Shown: positions 11,029 to 23,400, counted from the first letter of the stretch. The stretch: 64,000 nucleotides of DNA from Thecaphora thlaspeos (GCA_900291925.1 UWYS01000007.1:682001-746000), one strand, 5' to 3'. Program-made: numbers and translations. The notes: generated by a model not told the origin, from the letters alone.

Positions 11029-12184
11029 TCGATGACCTTCGACCCACCGTGCGGCGGCTTCCCATCTCTCTCCCGGCTCGCCACGCCCACTACTCTGCAA
11101 GCAGCCAAGGGTGTTGCAGAGGGGCGCACTCTCGGGCCGCTTGAGCTTGGACCTCCGCCAGCAAAGGACCGCCTCGGTCTGCAAGCTGGTCGAGACTGCA
11201 GTGTACTGTACTTTACCTCGACTGTCCTTGGTCGGCTCGTTGACCGCCACCATTCAGTATGCCACCTGTCTCTGCGCCATTCACTGGCCCACATGCCCAT
11301 CCCACCCCATAAACCCGTGCACGACAGAGACCATACATAGCGCGCCACCGTCTCCGTTCAAACCGCCCAACCCTTGCCCACCCACCATACAAAAGGCCAC
11401 CGCCAACCGTGGCATAGTCCCTGCACTGTCCTCTCCTCTTCGATCGCTTTGTCCGCCCTCGATCTCGCCCCTCGATCTCACCCACGCCAGCGACGCCCCT
11501 CTCCCCCTTCATCTTCACTTATCACCCCCACATCCGTCTCATCTCTCGTCAGCCTCGTCAGCCTCGCCAGCCTCGCCAGCCTCGCTGTCGACAATGCCAC
11601 TTTGAGACCTCTAGCGCACCTCGTACAGCACCACCAACTAGCATCTCATCGGCCGCAGCGCCCGTCCGCCCGCCCCCCCCTAGCAGCCCTCCTGGGGACG
11701 TCGCAGGAAGACGTACAAAAGCATCGGCAAAAGCGACACACATCTATTGGCCCCGAGGTCCTTTGTGCTCCCTCTCTTACCCTCCGAACAGATCGCTTCG
11801 TCGCCTTCCTTCATCTCCTCGGTATTCTACAATCGCTTGGACAGACACTTGCGCTACCACCGCAATCGAACGGCACTACGCTCCAAGTCGCAAAGACAGC
11901 ACCAGGTTGCCACTTTCTAAAAGTGGCTGAGACGGGTCGCAGCTTTCCCTCTTTCCTTTGCTTCCCTTCATTCATATTCGCAACCTGCCTTGCTGATCCA
12001 CGGTGTAGCGACCCATTGTCACCCCTCGGCCGTTCGTCTCGACCTGCCAAGGCCCGCCTCGCGTCGCTATCGACGATCGCCGCTCCGCCTCGACAAAGGG
12101 CAACGCTGACCGCCCGACCCAACTCAACTGGACCCGACCCGACCCGACCCGACCTGCACCGCTTTCGCCCTTTCCTCTTCTGAC

Positions 12185-13038
12185 ATGGAAGTCTTGCCGC
12201 CGACCGCCTGGAGGTAAGCAGAGCACAGCTACGCGCGTCTTTCGAGGCCAAGCCACACCGTCCCGCCGTAGCCCTGACCCGCCCACGTCTGAGCGTAGGG
12301 TGGTTTGGGACGAGTGGCGCGACTCTCTTGCGCTGAGCAACGCCCGTCGACCGAGCCACACGGCACTGACGATCCCCGCTTGCTGCTGCTTCACTTCTGC
12401 CTACTCCACTCTTCCCCTTTTGTCGCCTCGCATTTCGACGAATGCAACAGTTCAGTTTCTGCCCTCGATCGTTACGACCCTAGCTCCAGTGAGTGCCATG
12501 AACTGTTCCGCATTGATCGGGTTCCGCCTACCCCACTACTCGGGGCGGTATCGGATCAAGTAAAGGAGACCGAGCCCACAGACGAGCTGACCAGACCGGA
12601 TCGCCCTGCATCGCCTTATCCTCCCCGTCGTCAGCTGCCTCTCCGTCGGCCCTGGCCGTGGACAGCAACGACAGACAGCTTCGAAACAGTCGATCCGCCG
12701 CTGCCTTTGGTCCGTCGAGCGTTGGACTTGCGTACCCTCGGGCTCCGCCGCTCGACACCTACTTTGCCAGCATGAGCGGATCTGGCCACTATGGCGGCTA
12801 TGACCAGATGCTGGGCGACAGGTCTCTCTACGGCGCCGCCCGAGGCGACTCAGGCCAGGCGTTGCACCCGCAGCTGCACATTCACCCCTACGCCAGCCGG
12901 CCGAGCTACGGTCATCAGTACGACTCGCCAGGACCAGCCCAGGCGCAGCTGTACGCCGCCCAACCAGGAGCACAGCCGAACGCGCAGCACTCCAATCAGG
13001 CTCCCGGTCCGTCGCACGCTCAAATCCATGCCCACGCC

Positions 13039-13070
<32 letters not shown>

Positions 13071-14271
13071 AGCTCAGGCTCAGATGCCGGAACAGCTGGA
13101 GCAACGAACACCTCGTCCGCCCAACGCGTGGATTCTGTACCGCTCGCAAAAGTTCCGCGAGCTGCAGCAGACCAAGGATCCGCTGGCGCGCTCCTCGAGC
13201 ACGGGCAAGTCCAAGTCGCAGGCCGAGATTTCGAGGATCATCTCTACGATGTGGCAGAACGAGACGGCGACGGTGCGGCGCGAATTCGAGGCGCTGGCGG
13301 ATGAAAAGAAGCTCGAGCATCAGAGACTCTACCCGACCTATCGATACCGGCCGCGCAAGCGGGCAAAGGACAACAAACGCCCGGCGCTGCGCAGCCAGTC
13401 TGGTTCGACTCCCGCCTCGACGTCCGCCTCGGCATCGGCATCGGCATCGACATCCGGCTCTCAGATGTCGGGCGGCGCCGCTTCGCAGGCATCGCTACGC
13501 ACTGACACTCCGCACCGACAGGCGTCAGCCCATCCGAACATGTACTCGCCCTACGACATGGCGGGCAGGGAGGCGTTCGGACGATCGGGTCAGCAGGGCT
13601 ACCGAAGGCTCGATCCGTCGTCTTCGTCGACGTCGTCATTCGTCTCAGACATGAGCCAGACCTACACCGAGAAGCGGAAAGGGATCGACGAGTTGGCGAG
13701 GAGATCGGGACACGGCGGCTTCGCCGCGCTGGGAGGTGGCGAGCTGTCGTCCGACCTTGGTGTAGGTGTCGCGACCAGCTCGGGACATTTTTCGTCGTCG
13801 TCATCGTCGCCTTCGGTCATGGCACAGAATCCGGGACGTCTGCCGGGCTCGGGACATTTGACGCACGCGACGATGTCGTCCAACTACCTGCGCGCCTCGA
13901 ACGCGGACGGCGCCGGAGGAGTGATGGGTCACTACAGCTACCTTGCAAGCGGAGGCAGTGCTCCGTCGCAGCATGCCATGGCCGCATGGCAGGAGCAAGC
14001 TCCGATGCAGTCGGCTGGCGACGTGCACCGCGACTTCCAGACGCCCGCATCGCACTACGCTCCGTTTCCCGACGGGGAAAGCGTCAAGGCGAGGAGTAAC
14101 GTCGCCGCGCGTCTCGATAGCGCCAGGGCGTCGCCGTCTATGCATCTGATAGGCATGCCAGAGTACCACGGAGGTGGCGGCGCAGGTGGTAGCGATCGGT
14201 TCGGACACGCCATTGGCCAGACTGGCGAAGGTCAGCAGCAGCAGCAACAACTACCGCAACAACAACACCAC

Positions 14272-14302
<31 letters not shown>

Positions 14303-14595
14303 CACATTCACATCCTCATCAGCAACAACAAGAAGAGCAACAGCTTGCAGCGCACCATCACCACCAGCAACAGCAGCGCGGCGGCTGTCCAAGGCAGCAC
14401 GAAACGCAGCCGTATCGCTACACATCTTCGCCCGCAGCGAACTACCTGTTCAACCCTTTGCAGATGTCTGACTTTTCCGGCGGGTCCGCTTCTGGAGCGT
14501 CGACTGGTCTGGCGCAGTCAAACGAGTCCGTGGACGTCAAGCCCTTGCAGCCACATGGTCTGTCGCAGAGTCGCCGGACGTTCCAGCAGCTCTAG
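12185..14595 (+). CDS. HMG-box transcription factor (Rox1/Rfg1/mating-type-like HMG domain)
   Basis: Three exons fit exactly in phase: 12185-12213 (MEVLPPTAW), 12451-12488, and 12635-14595, giving 675 residues. Without the two small upstream exons the main frame has no ATG before its fifth-tenth, so this model is preferred; an internal ATG at 12772 is an alternative. The HMG box is at about residues 180-255: RPPNAWILYRSQKFRE, then a QAEISRIISTMWQNE helix, then EHQRLYPTYRYRPRKRAKDNKRP. This is the sequence-specific MATA/SOX-like type with a basic tail. An (Ala-Gln)n repeat precedes the box and a long Gln-rich tract (14235-14385) lies near the C terminus, typical of fungal transcriptional regulators. 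It should act in the nucleus by minor-groove DNA bending; the target genes are unknown. Confidence 0.85.
13039..13083 (+). repeat. Hexamer repeat CAGGCT encoding (Ala-Gln)n
   Basis: About seven and a half copies, with one AAGCTC variant, lie inside the HMG-box gene just upstream of the box. The same hexamer in reverse complement forms an intergenic array at 33092-33132. Confidence 0.9.
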
Positions 14596-15529
14596 CAGCA
14601 TCGAAGCGGCCTCCATCGATCGATCGAGAGCAGTGATGGTTTTCGGCGACACCCGGCAAGACGTAGACGAACAAAGCACGCGGTGGGACGGGGCAAATGA
14701 TATGGATGTCGGCTTTTCGTTCAACGGTCCGTTTTCGTCCGTCCGTCCTTCTCGCCACCTCTCGGTTTTCACTCGTCCACACCTCGATCTCGTCAACGTC
14801 ACCTATCTGTTATACACGCCAGCAAACCGTTGATAGAAGCGGTACGCTGGGTCAGGTCACGCAAGCATCCGTCGTTTCTCTCTCTCGCCTCTCTTTTCCT
14901 TCCACACGCACTGCACATCCCGTTCTCCCTCGCTGGTCAACTCCGGTACCGCTGTAGTATATACGACACGCAGCGTCTCATTTCTTTGTCGGTCCCTTGC
15001 AGTCTTTCCTCTCGTTCCTTCGCAAGCACAGAAACCATGCAGTCCACCGTCTCGCCAGCCAGCTAAGTTATGAATCTTCCCGCCAACCATGTCTCCCGTC
15101 TGTCTTACTGTCTTAGTGTTCCTCGAAGCCGATAATATACCTCCTATTCGCTCGCCTCCTTGTTCGATGTCTGATTGTCTGTGGGTTCAAGGGCGATGAG
15201 CGAGGGAGTGGGCGAGGGAGGGAGGGGAACAGTCTCGCTGGCAGGTGGCGCGCGTGGCGCAATCACAATGCGTGGGGGTGTCGGCCGGAAGAATGGCGCC
15301 CACGGGCCCCCATATCTCGGCCGGTCGTCTGCTCCACTTTTTCCAGAGAGGCGGCGGCGTGTCCCGTGCCTTTTTGGGTCGTTGGCGCCACCCGCTCCCC
15401 CCTCTCCTCGTCACCTCCACCACCCACCCACACGCCACACGCCACACGCCGCACAACGTCGCACCTTCTTCTACCTAACCCCATCGCCCCGAAATCACCA
15501 CATAGCATCCCCTACGTTAGGACCTCACA
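14596..15529. other. Intergenic region between the HMG-box gene and RUB1
   Basis: 934 bp holding the HMG-box 3' UTR and the RUB1 promoter. The part before 15530 carries CACACGCC-type repeats (15428-15450). No gene is seen. Confidence 0.5.
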
Positions 15530-16137
15530 ATGTTGATCAAAGTCAAGACACTGACCGGAAAAGGTTCGTCCTCTTCCCCTTTCCATGCCACGGCTCCAAC
15601 TTTGGCACCGTATCGAGACGGTTTCGCTGACGCATTCACTTTGCATTCACTTCGTCCATCTCTCTGCGTGCGCACGTTCGAACAAACGACACGGTAGAGA
15701 TCGAGCTCGACATGGAATCAACGGACAAGATCCAACGTATCAAGGAACGAGTCGAGGAGAAGGAAGGCATCCCACCTTCTCAACAGAGACTCATCTTTGG
15801 CGGTAAACAGATGTGAGCACCCCCCTCTTCCTTCCCCGGCCTTTTCCCTTTCCCATCTCTGTCAAAGGGAGATCACAAAGGCTCAAGTCTCAGATCGATC
15901 ATATGACGATGATGACCGATGGTGAGATCAGGCACGACGAAAAGACAGCAAAGGATTTCGGCGTTGAACCCGGGTCGGTCCTTCATGTGAGTTTCCCCCA
16001 CGCAGTAACTCATTTCGCTTTTCCTTGCACCTTCCTTTGGTCCATCTCGCGGAGAGAGGTCGGTTCTGATTGCCTCCCTTCTCTACTCCCCCTTTCAACA
16101 GCTGGTTCTTGCGCTTCGTGGTGGTGTATCAAAGTAA
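15530..16137 (+). CDS. RUB1: Ubiquitin-like protein NEDD8/Rub1 precursor
   Basis: Four exons (15530-15563, 15698-15812, 15932-15986, 16102-16137) join to 79 residues. The protein starts [18 protein letters not shown]. It contains the ubiquitin-fold signature [20 protein letters not shown], where the [13 protein letters not shown] segment is NEDD8-like, and [14 protein letters not shown]. It ends LVLALRGG followed by the tail VSK. Residue 72 is Ala (LALRGG), the position that separates NEDD8 (Ala) from ubiquitin (Arg). The Gly-Gly must be exposed by removing VSK before activation by the Ula1-Uba3 E1 and conjugation by Ubc12 to cullins. The gene converges on HTS1. Its E2 partner is encoded at 31657-32728. 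Confidence 0.92.
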
Positions 16138-16498
16138 TCGGGTCACTGCTTGAACCCCCTTTTCGCAACCTACCCTCTCTCGTTACTTCAAAGATACATG
16201 ACTTTGCACGCCAGTCGAAATGAAAGACGTACTAAGCACGAACTGAGAGGTAGGTGCGTGCGCTTGTCCGTGCGTTTCCTTGTTCGATAGGTATCAAGAC
16301 GTCCAAGAGAGAGCAGGCCGACTGCATAATGACTCTAGCCTCGCGTTCAACCACCGTATTTCACAGACATCTCGCGGATCCCCCCCCAAATCTGTTCTGT
16401 GCGCATCCTCCCCGCCATTGCCTTGACGAAACCAGACTCGTTTCTCTCTCTCTCTCTCACTCACACTCTCTCTCTTTCATCTTTTCTATCGATCTCTT
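16138..16498. terminator. Convergent 3' region between RUB1 and HTS1
   Basis: 361 bp between two stop codons on opposite strands. It should hold both polyadenylation regions. A CT-rich tract at 16443-16480 lies on the HTS1 side. No gene is present. Confidence 0.4.
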
Positions 16499-18612
16499 CT
16501 AGACGATACGAGTCCTATCCTTGAGCGCTACGGCTCCCTGTCCAGCTCCGATGCTCTTGAGATACTGGACCAGTTCTTGGAGCGGTACGACTTCTCCCTG
16601 ACTCTGACCTTCTGCCGAGTCCTTTCCCTTCTGTTGCTTGACACGAACCTGTCTCCCTCCCTCGGCGTTCCATTCGGACGGAGCGAGCATCACGGCGTAC
16701 GGGATACCTTCCTTCTCCACCGCCGAGAATTGCGCGGGGAGCTTGGGCTTGTTCTTGTACATGAATTCGGCCTGGTGATGCGATGGGCATTGGGTGGAGA
16801 AAAAAGTGGAAAGGTGGAAGGGAAAGGGGGAGCAAGAGTCGAGATGGTGCTGAGAAAAAAAAGCTGGCGAGGCGACAGCGTGCAGCACCGAGGGCCGCGC
16901 GACACGACTCGACTCGACAAGACACTCACCTTGATGCCGGCGTCCCAGAGCAACTTTGCCACGCTCATCCTCTCCTTCAACAGGCCGTCGCCGACGCTCA
17001 TGACATACACCTCGACGTCCTTGGAGCGCACGCCCGTCCTTTCGCCCTTTGCCTCGCGCTCACGCAGCCTCTGCATCATGATGGCAAACACGCGCTCCAC
17101 GCCGATCGAGACGCCGACGCACGGGACCGCATCGGGCTTCTTGCTGCCGCTAAACATGCCCACCAGGTTGTCGTACCGCCCGCCCGCGGCAATCGAGCCG
17201 ACGCCGACGGTCGACTCGTCCACCTCTTCCTCGCCGTCCGGTCCCTTCTTGGTCTTCTTCTTCGGCGCAGACGTGCCTGCCGCCGCCGCCGCCGCCGCCT
17301 TGGCGTCGGCCTCCTCCTTGGTGAAGCCTGGAGGCGCAGAGGCAGCCGTCACGGCCTCGTAGATGATGCCGGTGTAGTAGTCGAGACCGCGCGCCAGGCT
17401 CAGGTCAAAGCTCATGCGGTCGCTGATGCTGTAGACGTCGAGGTAGTCGAAGAGGAGCGCCATGTCCTTGAGCCCCTGCGAGGCGACGGGGTGCGACGTC
17501 ATGCTCTGGTTCTGCTGGAGCCGTTCGAGCAGGTCGCGGCCGCCCCTGTGCTTGACGTACTCTCCAATCTTGTCGGCGACACCCTCGTCGAGACCCTTGT
17601 CGACGACCATCTCGCGCCGGACGTCGGACCAGGGCGACTTGTCGAGCTTGTCGACGGCACTCGAGATGGTACGGATCTTGTCGGCGGGGACGCCGCAGAT
17701 GTCAAAGATGCCGTCGAGGATCTTGCGGTGATTGAGCTTGATGGTGAAGCCATCCATGCCGAGGGCGTCGAGCGCCTCGACGAGGATGCAGAGGATCTCG
17801 GAGTCGGGGAGCATCGGGTCGTAGACTCCGGCAATGTCGAAGTCGCACTGGTAGAACTCGCGGAAGCGGCCCTTTGACATGGCGGGCTGGTCGCGGCGGT
17901 AGACCTTTGCGATATGGTAGCGCTTGATGTTGCCGTGCTCGGTGGGGTTCATGGCGACGAAGCGGGCAAAGGGGACGGTGAGGTCGTAGCGGAGACTGCA
18001 GAGCTCGCCGCCCTGGTCCTGGAGGTCGTAGATGAGCTTGCTATCCTCGCCGTACTTGCCCGAGAGGATCTCCTTGAGCTCAAAGACGGGCGTGTCGATG
18101 GTGACGGCGCCGTGACTGGAGAAAGTCTCTTCGATGGTGCTAAAGATCTTTTTGCGGAGCGACATGGCCAGGGGCTCCCAGTCGCGCGTGCCCTTTGGCG
18201 TCTTTAGGGTGTAGGCGATCGAGGCGTTGCCGGACTTGGAGCCGCTTGCGCCGCCGCCGGACGAGGACTTTTTGGGGTTTGAGTCAGAGATGCCGAGCGC
18301 CTCCAGCTGCTTCTTGAGCGAGAGAAGGACGTCGACCTCCAGCTTGATGGCGGAAGACTCTGCCTTGGCGGACTTGAGCTGGCTCACTTTGGTGGCCTGT
18401 TCATCGCGCGCCTTTTGGAGCGATGCGATCTGGACGGCAAGCTCCGGTGACGGCGCTAAGGACGACGACATGGCGAGAACAGTGGTAGTTGGGGAGCGCT
18501 GACGGAGGAGCGGACGAGTAGCTGTCGAGATGCGGAGTGGTTGGACGAGGTTGAGAGGAGTGGTGTTGCTGCGTGCGATGGCTAGGAGGGGTCGACGGGC
18601 AGCTGCGATCAT
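16499..18612 (-). CDS. HTS1: Histidyl-tRNA synthetase, cytosolic and likely mitochondrial
   Basis: Exons 18612-16930 and 16771-16499 (phase-0 intron of 158 bp) encode 651 residues from the first ATG, or 604 from the second in-frame ATG at 18471. The 47-residue extension [15 protein letters not shown]... is rich in Arg and Ser and lacks acidic residues, as expected of a mitochondrial presequence. The shorter form starts with a WHEP-like helical segment (about 48-110). The class II catalytic core follows: TPKGTRDW, motif 1, [22 protein letters not shown] (motif 2, broken here only by wording), the HisA signature ARGLDYYTG near residue 405, and GRYDNLVG. The anticodon-binding domain spans the intron. 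The enzyme charges tRNA-His. In yeast HTS1 makes both forms from one gene by alternative starts; the same arrangement is inferred here. Confidence 0.93.
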
Positions 18613-18685
18613 AGACCCTCTGATGGTTTGGAGTGGGTGTGTATTGAGGTTGGGGGAGGTGGTAAAGGAGAGTGGGAGGGGCAGG

Positions 18686-18718
<33 letters not shown>

Positions 18719-19080
18719 GGAGGGAAAGAGGAAGGGAAAGATGGCAATGGCGAGAGTGTGCAGTGCGGTGCGGTGCGCCTTTGGGGTTTTCGCTGGCTTC
18801 CTCCGGCGGCGCCGCCGTTTGACTGGATGCGCGCACGTGACCGAGACGCTTGTAGTCAGCAGCAGCCGCAGCAACCGCAGCAGCCGCAGCAGCCGCAGCA
18901 GCCGCCCTCCACACCCTGCACACAGCGCCAGCTCATCGGGCGGCCACACTTACCGCACTCGACGGCACTCGCTCTCGCTCTCGAGCCACCCCGCACTCTC
19001 CTCCTTTGCCACCACCAATCCCAACCCTCGCCACCGCCACCACTGCCGCCACGCACCCACGCTCCCGCACGCTTATCATC
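18613..19080. promoter_or_regulatory. Divergent promoter region HTS1 / USE1
   Basis: 468 bp between divergent starts. It contains a GA-dinucleotide tract at 18698-18718 close to the HTS1 side and a GCAGCC hexamer repeat at 18868-18905. Several open frames cross it only because of these repeats. Confidence 0.5.
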
Positions 19081-20268
19081 ATGTCCACCCCATCGTCACC
19101 AACGCCACCCGCTCACGCCCTGCCCTACCCAGCACCACCTCCTCTCCGTCCCAGCACTTCCTTCCGGTTCCGCGCCTCCACCAGCAATACCTCCTCACTC
19201 AACCCTTTCGCCTTGGCCCGCCTCATCCCCGCCCTTTCCTCACAGCTCGACTCCCTCCTCACCTACACCCACACACCTTCCGCAGCGACCCAACAGAGCT
19301 ACCAGACATGGTGGCATACCACCGGCCTCATCTCCGATCTCGAACGTGCCTCCGCCCGTCTCAGAGTGACATCCTACTCCCTCGATAGGGAGACTAGCAG
19401 CACACTGCAGAGACGTGTGCAACAGGATTTGAACAGAGCCAGGAGACTGCTCGATACGATCGACGCCACCGGGACAGAAAGCGTCAGGTTCACCGACAGC
19501 GCTTTTGCATCGACGTCGACGTCTGGTGCAGCGAAGACGACGACAAAGACATTCAGGGACATCGTCACGCAAAGTCTCTCAAGGCAACCAGGAGGTGACT
19601 TCGACGCTGGTAGCCAAGACGACGACGATGGCGAGGATCAAGCCGATGTATTTGCCCTTACACGATACGACTCAGAGGCCGAGTCGGAGTTGGCAGATCT
19701 GGAAGCCGATGATCTACAAGCTAACAGCAAGCCTCTGAGCGGACTGCGACCCGCCACGAGCGTCACCGCCACCGACACCTCTGCCGCTCCGATAACGACG
19801 ACGAAAAGGTCCTCTACCGCCTCCTCAGAAGCCGAAGAACTCGAACTGGACGAATACGATCGTGCCGCCGCATCACGTCATCCACGCTCTTCCAACGCCC
19901 CCTCCCCCCCATCCCCAACCACACCCGCTCCCGCCGCCGCCGCCGCCGGCGTTGCGCCCTCGCAATCCGACACGATCCTCCAGTCCGATCGAACGACACA
20001 CGACGCCCTCTCCTCCGAACTGCTCCGCATGGCATCGGTGCTCAAGTCCAACTCCCTGGCTTTCGCCGATGCACTCGAACGAGATAGGATGTTGGTCGAA
20101 AAGGCCGGACACGATCTATCTGGTAACCTCGACCTCTTGACGAGGACGAGGGGGAAACTAGGGATCTACAGTAAAAAGGCAAGGAGCATGGGCTGGTTGA
20201 CCCTCGGTAACATCGTGATCGTCCTCGTCAGTTGGGTCTTTATGTTTTTCGTCATCCGCTTGACTTGA
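19081..20268 (+). CDS. USE1: Use1-like SNARE of ER retrograde traffic
   Basis: A single exon encodes 395 residues from the ATG at 19081. The N-terminal region (about 35-140) carries helices typical of Use1, including DLERASARLRVTSYSLDRE. A Ser/Asp-rich linker follows. The C-terminal 100 residues form a SNARE-like coiled coil (SELLRMASVLKSNSLAFADA, then DRMLVEKAGHDLSGNLDLLT) directly followed by one membrane anchor (WLTLGNIVIVLVSWVFMFFV) and three residues. This tail-anchored layout and the LK-N-TLAF spacing match Use1/p31, the Qc-SNARE that works with Sec20 and Ufe1 in Golgi-to-ER vesicle fusion. The ionic-layer residue cannot be fixed by eye. Assignment to Use1 rather than another Qb/Qc SNARE is likely, not certain. 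Confidence 0.75.
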   Translation: MSTPSSPTPPAHALPYPAPPPLRPSTSFRFRASTSNTSSLNPFALARLIPALSSQLDSLLTYTHTPSAATQQSYQTWWHTTGLISDLERASARLRVTSYSLDRETSSTLQRRVQQDLNRARRLLDTIDATGTESVRFTDSAFASTSTSGAAKTTTKTFRDIVTQSLSRQPGGDFDAGSQDDDDGEDQADVFALTRYDSEAESELADLEADDLQANSKPLSGLRPATSVTATDTSAAPITTTKRSSTASSEAEELELDEYDRAAASRHPRSSNAPSPPSPTTPAPAAAAAGVAPSQSDTILQSDRTTHDALSSELLRMASVLKSNSLAFADALERDRMLVEKAGHDLSGNLDLLTRTRGKLGIYSKKARSMGWLTLGNIVIVLVSWVFMFFVIRLT

Positions 20269-20462
20269 ACGGTGATTCGGGGTTGCCTGGAAGGGACTAA
20301 ACAACGCATGGTGTCGGCGCAGCCGAAAGCGAAAGCATCTTTCTGTCGTGCGATGCGGGCGTGCAAGAGCTTCTCTTCTTCGCCCTTTGCTGGCCCGCTC
20401 GTATCGTGTGATTGTACAGATGTGTGTTGTCTTGGGGTCCCTCGCTCGCTCCTTGGTTATTT

Positions 20463-23400
20463 TCACGCCTCGAGCTGCGCCTTTGCCAGTTCGTAGGCCT
20501 CCTTGACCTTCCTCCGATGCTTTGCGTATTTCTTCTGTTTGACGGTGAGAAGTTCTGCATCTAGCGTCTCATCCTCAAACATCATTTTGAGCTTCGACTT
20601 GGGCAACCAGACGTACTCTCTCACCGTGGCGCTCCAGAAAAGCACCAGGACCAACTTCCTCTCTTGCTCTTCCTTTATCGTCTCTTGCTCGGCTCCACCA
20701 TCGACGTCGACGCTGCCGTTGGGTTGGGATGAGGTGGAGGATGCCGTAGAGGTCTGACGACGCATCGTCGTTCCCTCACTGCTGCCGATGCCACCACCGA
20801 AAAATATGATTTCCTGTCTCGCCTTTTCGTCCAGTACGCGCTGCGAAATCTCTTCGTCGTCGTCTGTCTCGTCCACTACCTCAGCGGGGAAAAAGGGGAA
20901 ACCCTCCATCTTGGCCCACACCAGCGTGTGCGGGATGCACAGCGCATCCTCAGCGGCAGCGGCATCGGCATCGACATCGGCGATGACGACTTCTTTGCCA
21001 TTGCGGTTCGGTTTGCGAGGCGACTTGCGTGATGGCGTTTGTTGCGAAGCGGAAGAAGGGATTTTGACCTTGCTCTTGCGACTCTCCTTGGCTCGATCGG
21101 CTGATATGCCGTTTTCGCCGTCTGTGTCGTCGATGTCGTCGGTAGCCGCTGCGGCGACGGTTTCGGATTCCGAGGCGGTAGCGCCTCGTGACGCCGCTGT
21201 CGCCGTCGCCGTTGCCGTTGCCGTCTCTGTCGCTGCCGTTGGATCTGGACTCGCGCCGCCGCTGGCCTCGGCGGCCTTGCGCGTCGATCTCGTTCCCCGT
21301 CTGGCGGCCTTTCCCGCTGAAGAAACCTCTTCACGTCCGACTCTGTCTGCGTCAGCCTCCGCGGCCTCGCCACCGCCTTCGCCTTCGGCGCTGAGGGGAG
21401 AGCTTCCGTGGCCTTCCGCTGTCGAGGCTCGCCCATGCCGAGCACGCGTGGCGCGTCCGTTGCCGCCGTAGCTGTGCTCGCTTTTACTAACGGTCGATCG
21501 CGAGTGCGTCTCTGTTGTGCTGGGCTGCCCGTAGCTGGTGGCGAGTTTGTTGGCAGCAGCTTCGGCAGGCCCGACTGGCTCGACTGAGTCGGCGGGCTCA
21601 ATGGGCTCGACGGGCTCCTCCAGGGAAGTGGTCGCGTCGGTCTTGCTCGGGGCTCGTTGCCGCGAGCGCGAGGGCGTCGTTGTACCTTTACAGGCCATTG
21701 TTTGGCTCATGCTGGCATCAGAGGGCCCTGACGTCCTTGCCAGACGGCTGCTGCCTTGACCGTCAGGCTTTGTAGGTTGCGTCTTCGAACGCGGGCGCTG
21801 TTGCGGCGAAGCGATACTTGAAGCGTCGAACTGAGACGTGTTGGCCGAGGGAGCAGAGGCCTTCCTAGGTCGCTTGCTCGGGGGCTCTTCGGTGGTTGGC
21901 GGTGCTCGACCGCCGCGATTCCGCTTGGCGCCTTCCTTGAGGATCCAGCCTGTATTGAATCGGAGAAATGAGTCGTGGTTGTCCACCTCCTCCGTCACGA
22001 TCTCCTCCGGTTCGCCCGGGATCTGCCCGCGCTTTTGCCGCTTCGGTTTGGCGCCAGCAGCGCCTTCGCCCTCGGTCGAGCCCTTCGACTCTACATTGAT
22101 GCTGGGTGGGTCATGGGCCTCGTCAACGACGGTTGGGCGAGACCGTGTCGACCGCGAAGAGCGCTGGATGGCAGCCCTGACCGCGCGAGATCGTGCTGGC
22201 TTGGGCATTGCCATGGTCGCCGTACCTTGGCCGTCCGCATCGATCTTGATGTCGGATCGTGGCTCGCCCTCGCTCTGCTCGGCCAGTTGCTCTGCCTCGC
22301 CGTCTTCGGCAATCGGCGGCACGCTGAGACCTGCCACGGTCGCCTCCACGACGGCTGGCGTTGCCGGCTTCGACGTGCCGGCACGCGTGGATCTCAACTT
22401 CTTCCCCGGACGAGGCGTAGCCTGTGGCGCTTTCAGTGGTGCTTCGTCGGTCGCCTCGCCCTTGAGCCGCCGGCTGATCCTGCGATCGCCTCCGGCGGCG
22501 GGCGAGTCGTTGCTGGCCTCGAAGCTCTGCCGCCTCGAGCGAGTATTATTGAGCGTCGTCGCACCGGCTTGCGAAGCCGAGGCGTTTCGTCCCATAACCT
22601 TCCTAAATTGAGCGGCTGGGATGCGTGGTCGGTAGAACTGGCGCGAAAGATCCTCGACAATGTTGGCGACCTGCGTGGGCGGCAGCAGTGGCGGTGGCTG
22701 CTGCTGCTGCCGCTGTTGCGTTGACGCCGAGCCTCCCTCCTGCTGCTGCACTGCAGCGTCGAGCACTCCGGAGAAGAACTGGACCAGCTTGTCTTCAGGC
22801 CCTCGGACGTCGTTCAGCTCCTTCGGAGCCATGGCCTCGTAGTCGCGCAGCAGCCTGATGTGTTCCAGCGGTGGCTCGAGCCGAAGCTGCTGGAGCGTGT
22901 CCCGAACATCGCCTCCGAGCTCGGGCTCAGCCTCAGCCCCGCTCCTGGTGTCCTGGACAGCAGTGCCGCCTTGTGCGGCCCGAAGCGACCTGCATGCCAC
23001 CTTGAACGAGGCCAGGTGGAGGTCCTCGATCGCCTCGAGGTCTCGGAAGATGGAGGGCAGCAGCTTCTGAATGCGGGCCGCCGCCTTGTGGAAGAGTGTG
23101 TCGGTTTTGTTGTAGATCATCGCGTTGCGGAGGACGCGGCCGACGTCGTCCTTGAACTCCTGCACAGAGCCGTAGGCCTTTTCGTGGAGCTTCTCCTTGA
23201 TCGTCGACCAGTCCATTGGTTCCTTGATAACGTCATAGTAGTCCGGCACCTCGGTACGCGAGACAGGCGCTGCGAAGATGTGGGTGCGGTCGAGCGCCTC
23301 GATCTTTGCCAGCGTCGACGTGAGCGTCTCGTAGTAAGGGAAGAGCGTGGCGTTGACCAGCACGTCGCGCAGCAGCCTCGCCTGACGGAGCTTTTCCCTC

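Larger units (their letters stand above)
6915..12184. other. Gene-poor 5.3 kb intergenic region with GTAC palindromes and repeats
   Basis: No gene with a recognisable domain or a convincing multi-exon structure is visible. Instead the stretch is littered with TACTGTA/TACAGTA and GTACGTAC-type palindromic words, short tandem repeats and a 19-bp inverted repeat, listed separately. The last 700 bp before 12185 is C/T-rich and looks like the long 5' leader of the HMG-box gene. One open frame around 10027-10398 has no known family and no ATG at its beginning, so it is not called. Confidence 0.55.

Noticed and set aside
16783..17877. Long plus-strand open frame across HTS1
   Set aside because: It is a mirror of the histidyl-tRNA synthetase exon, with composition dominated by Val/Ala/Arg and no family.
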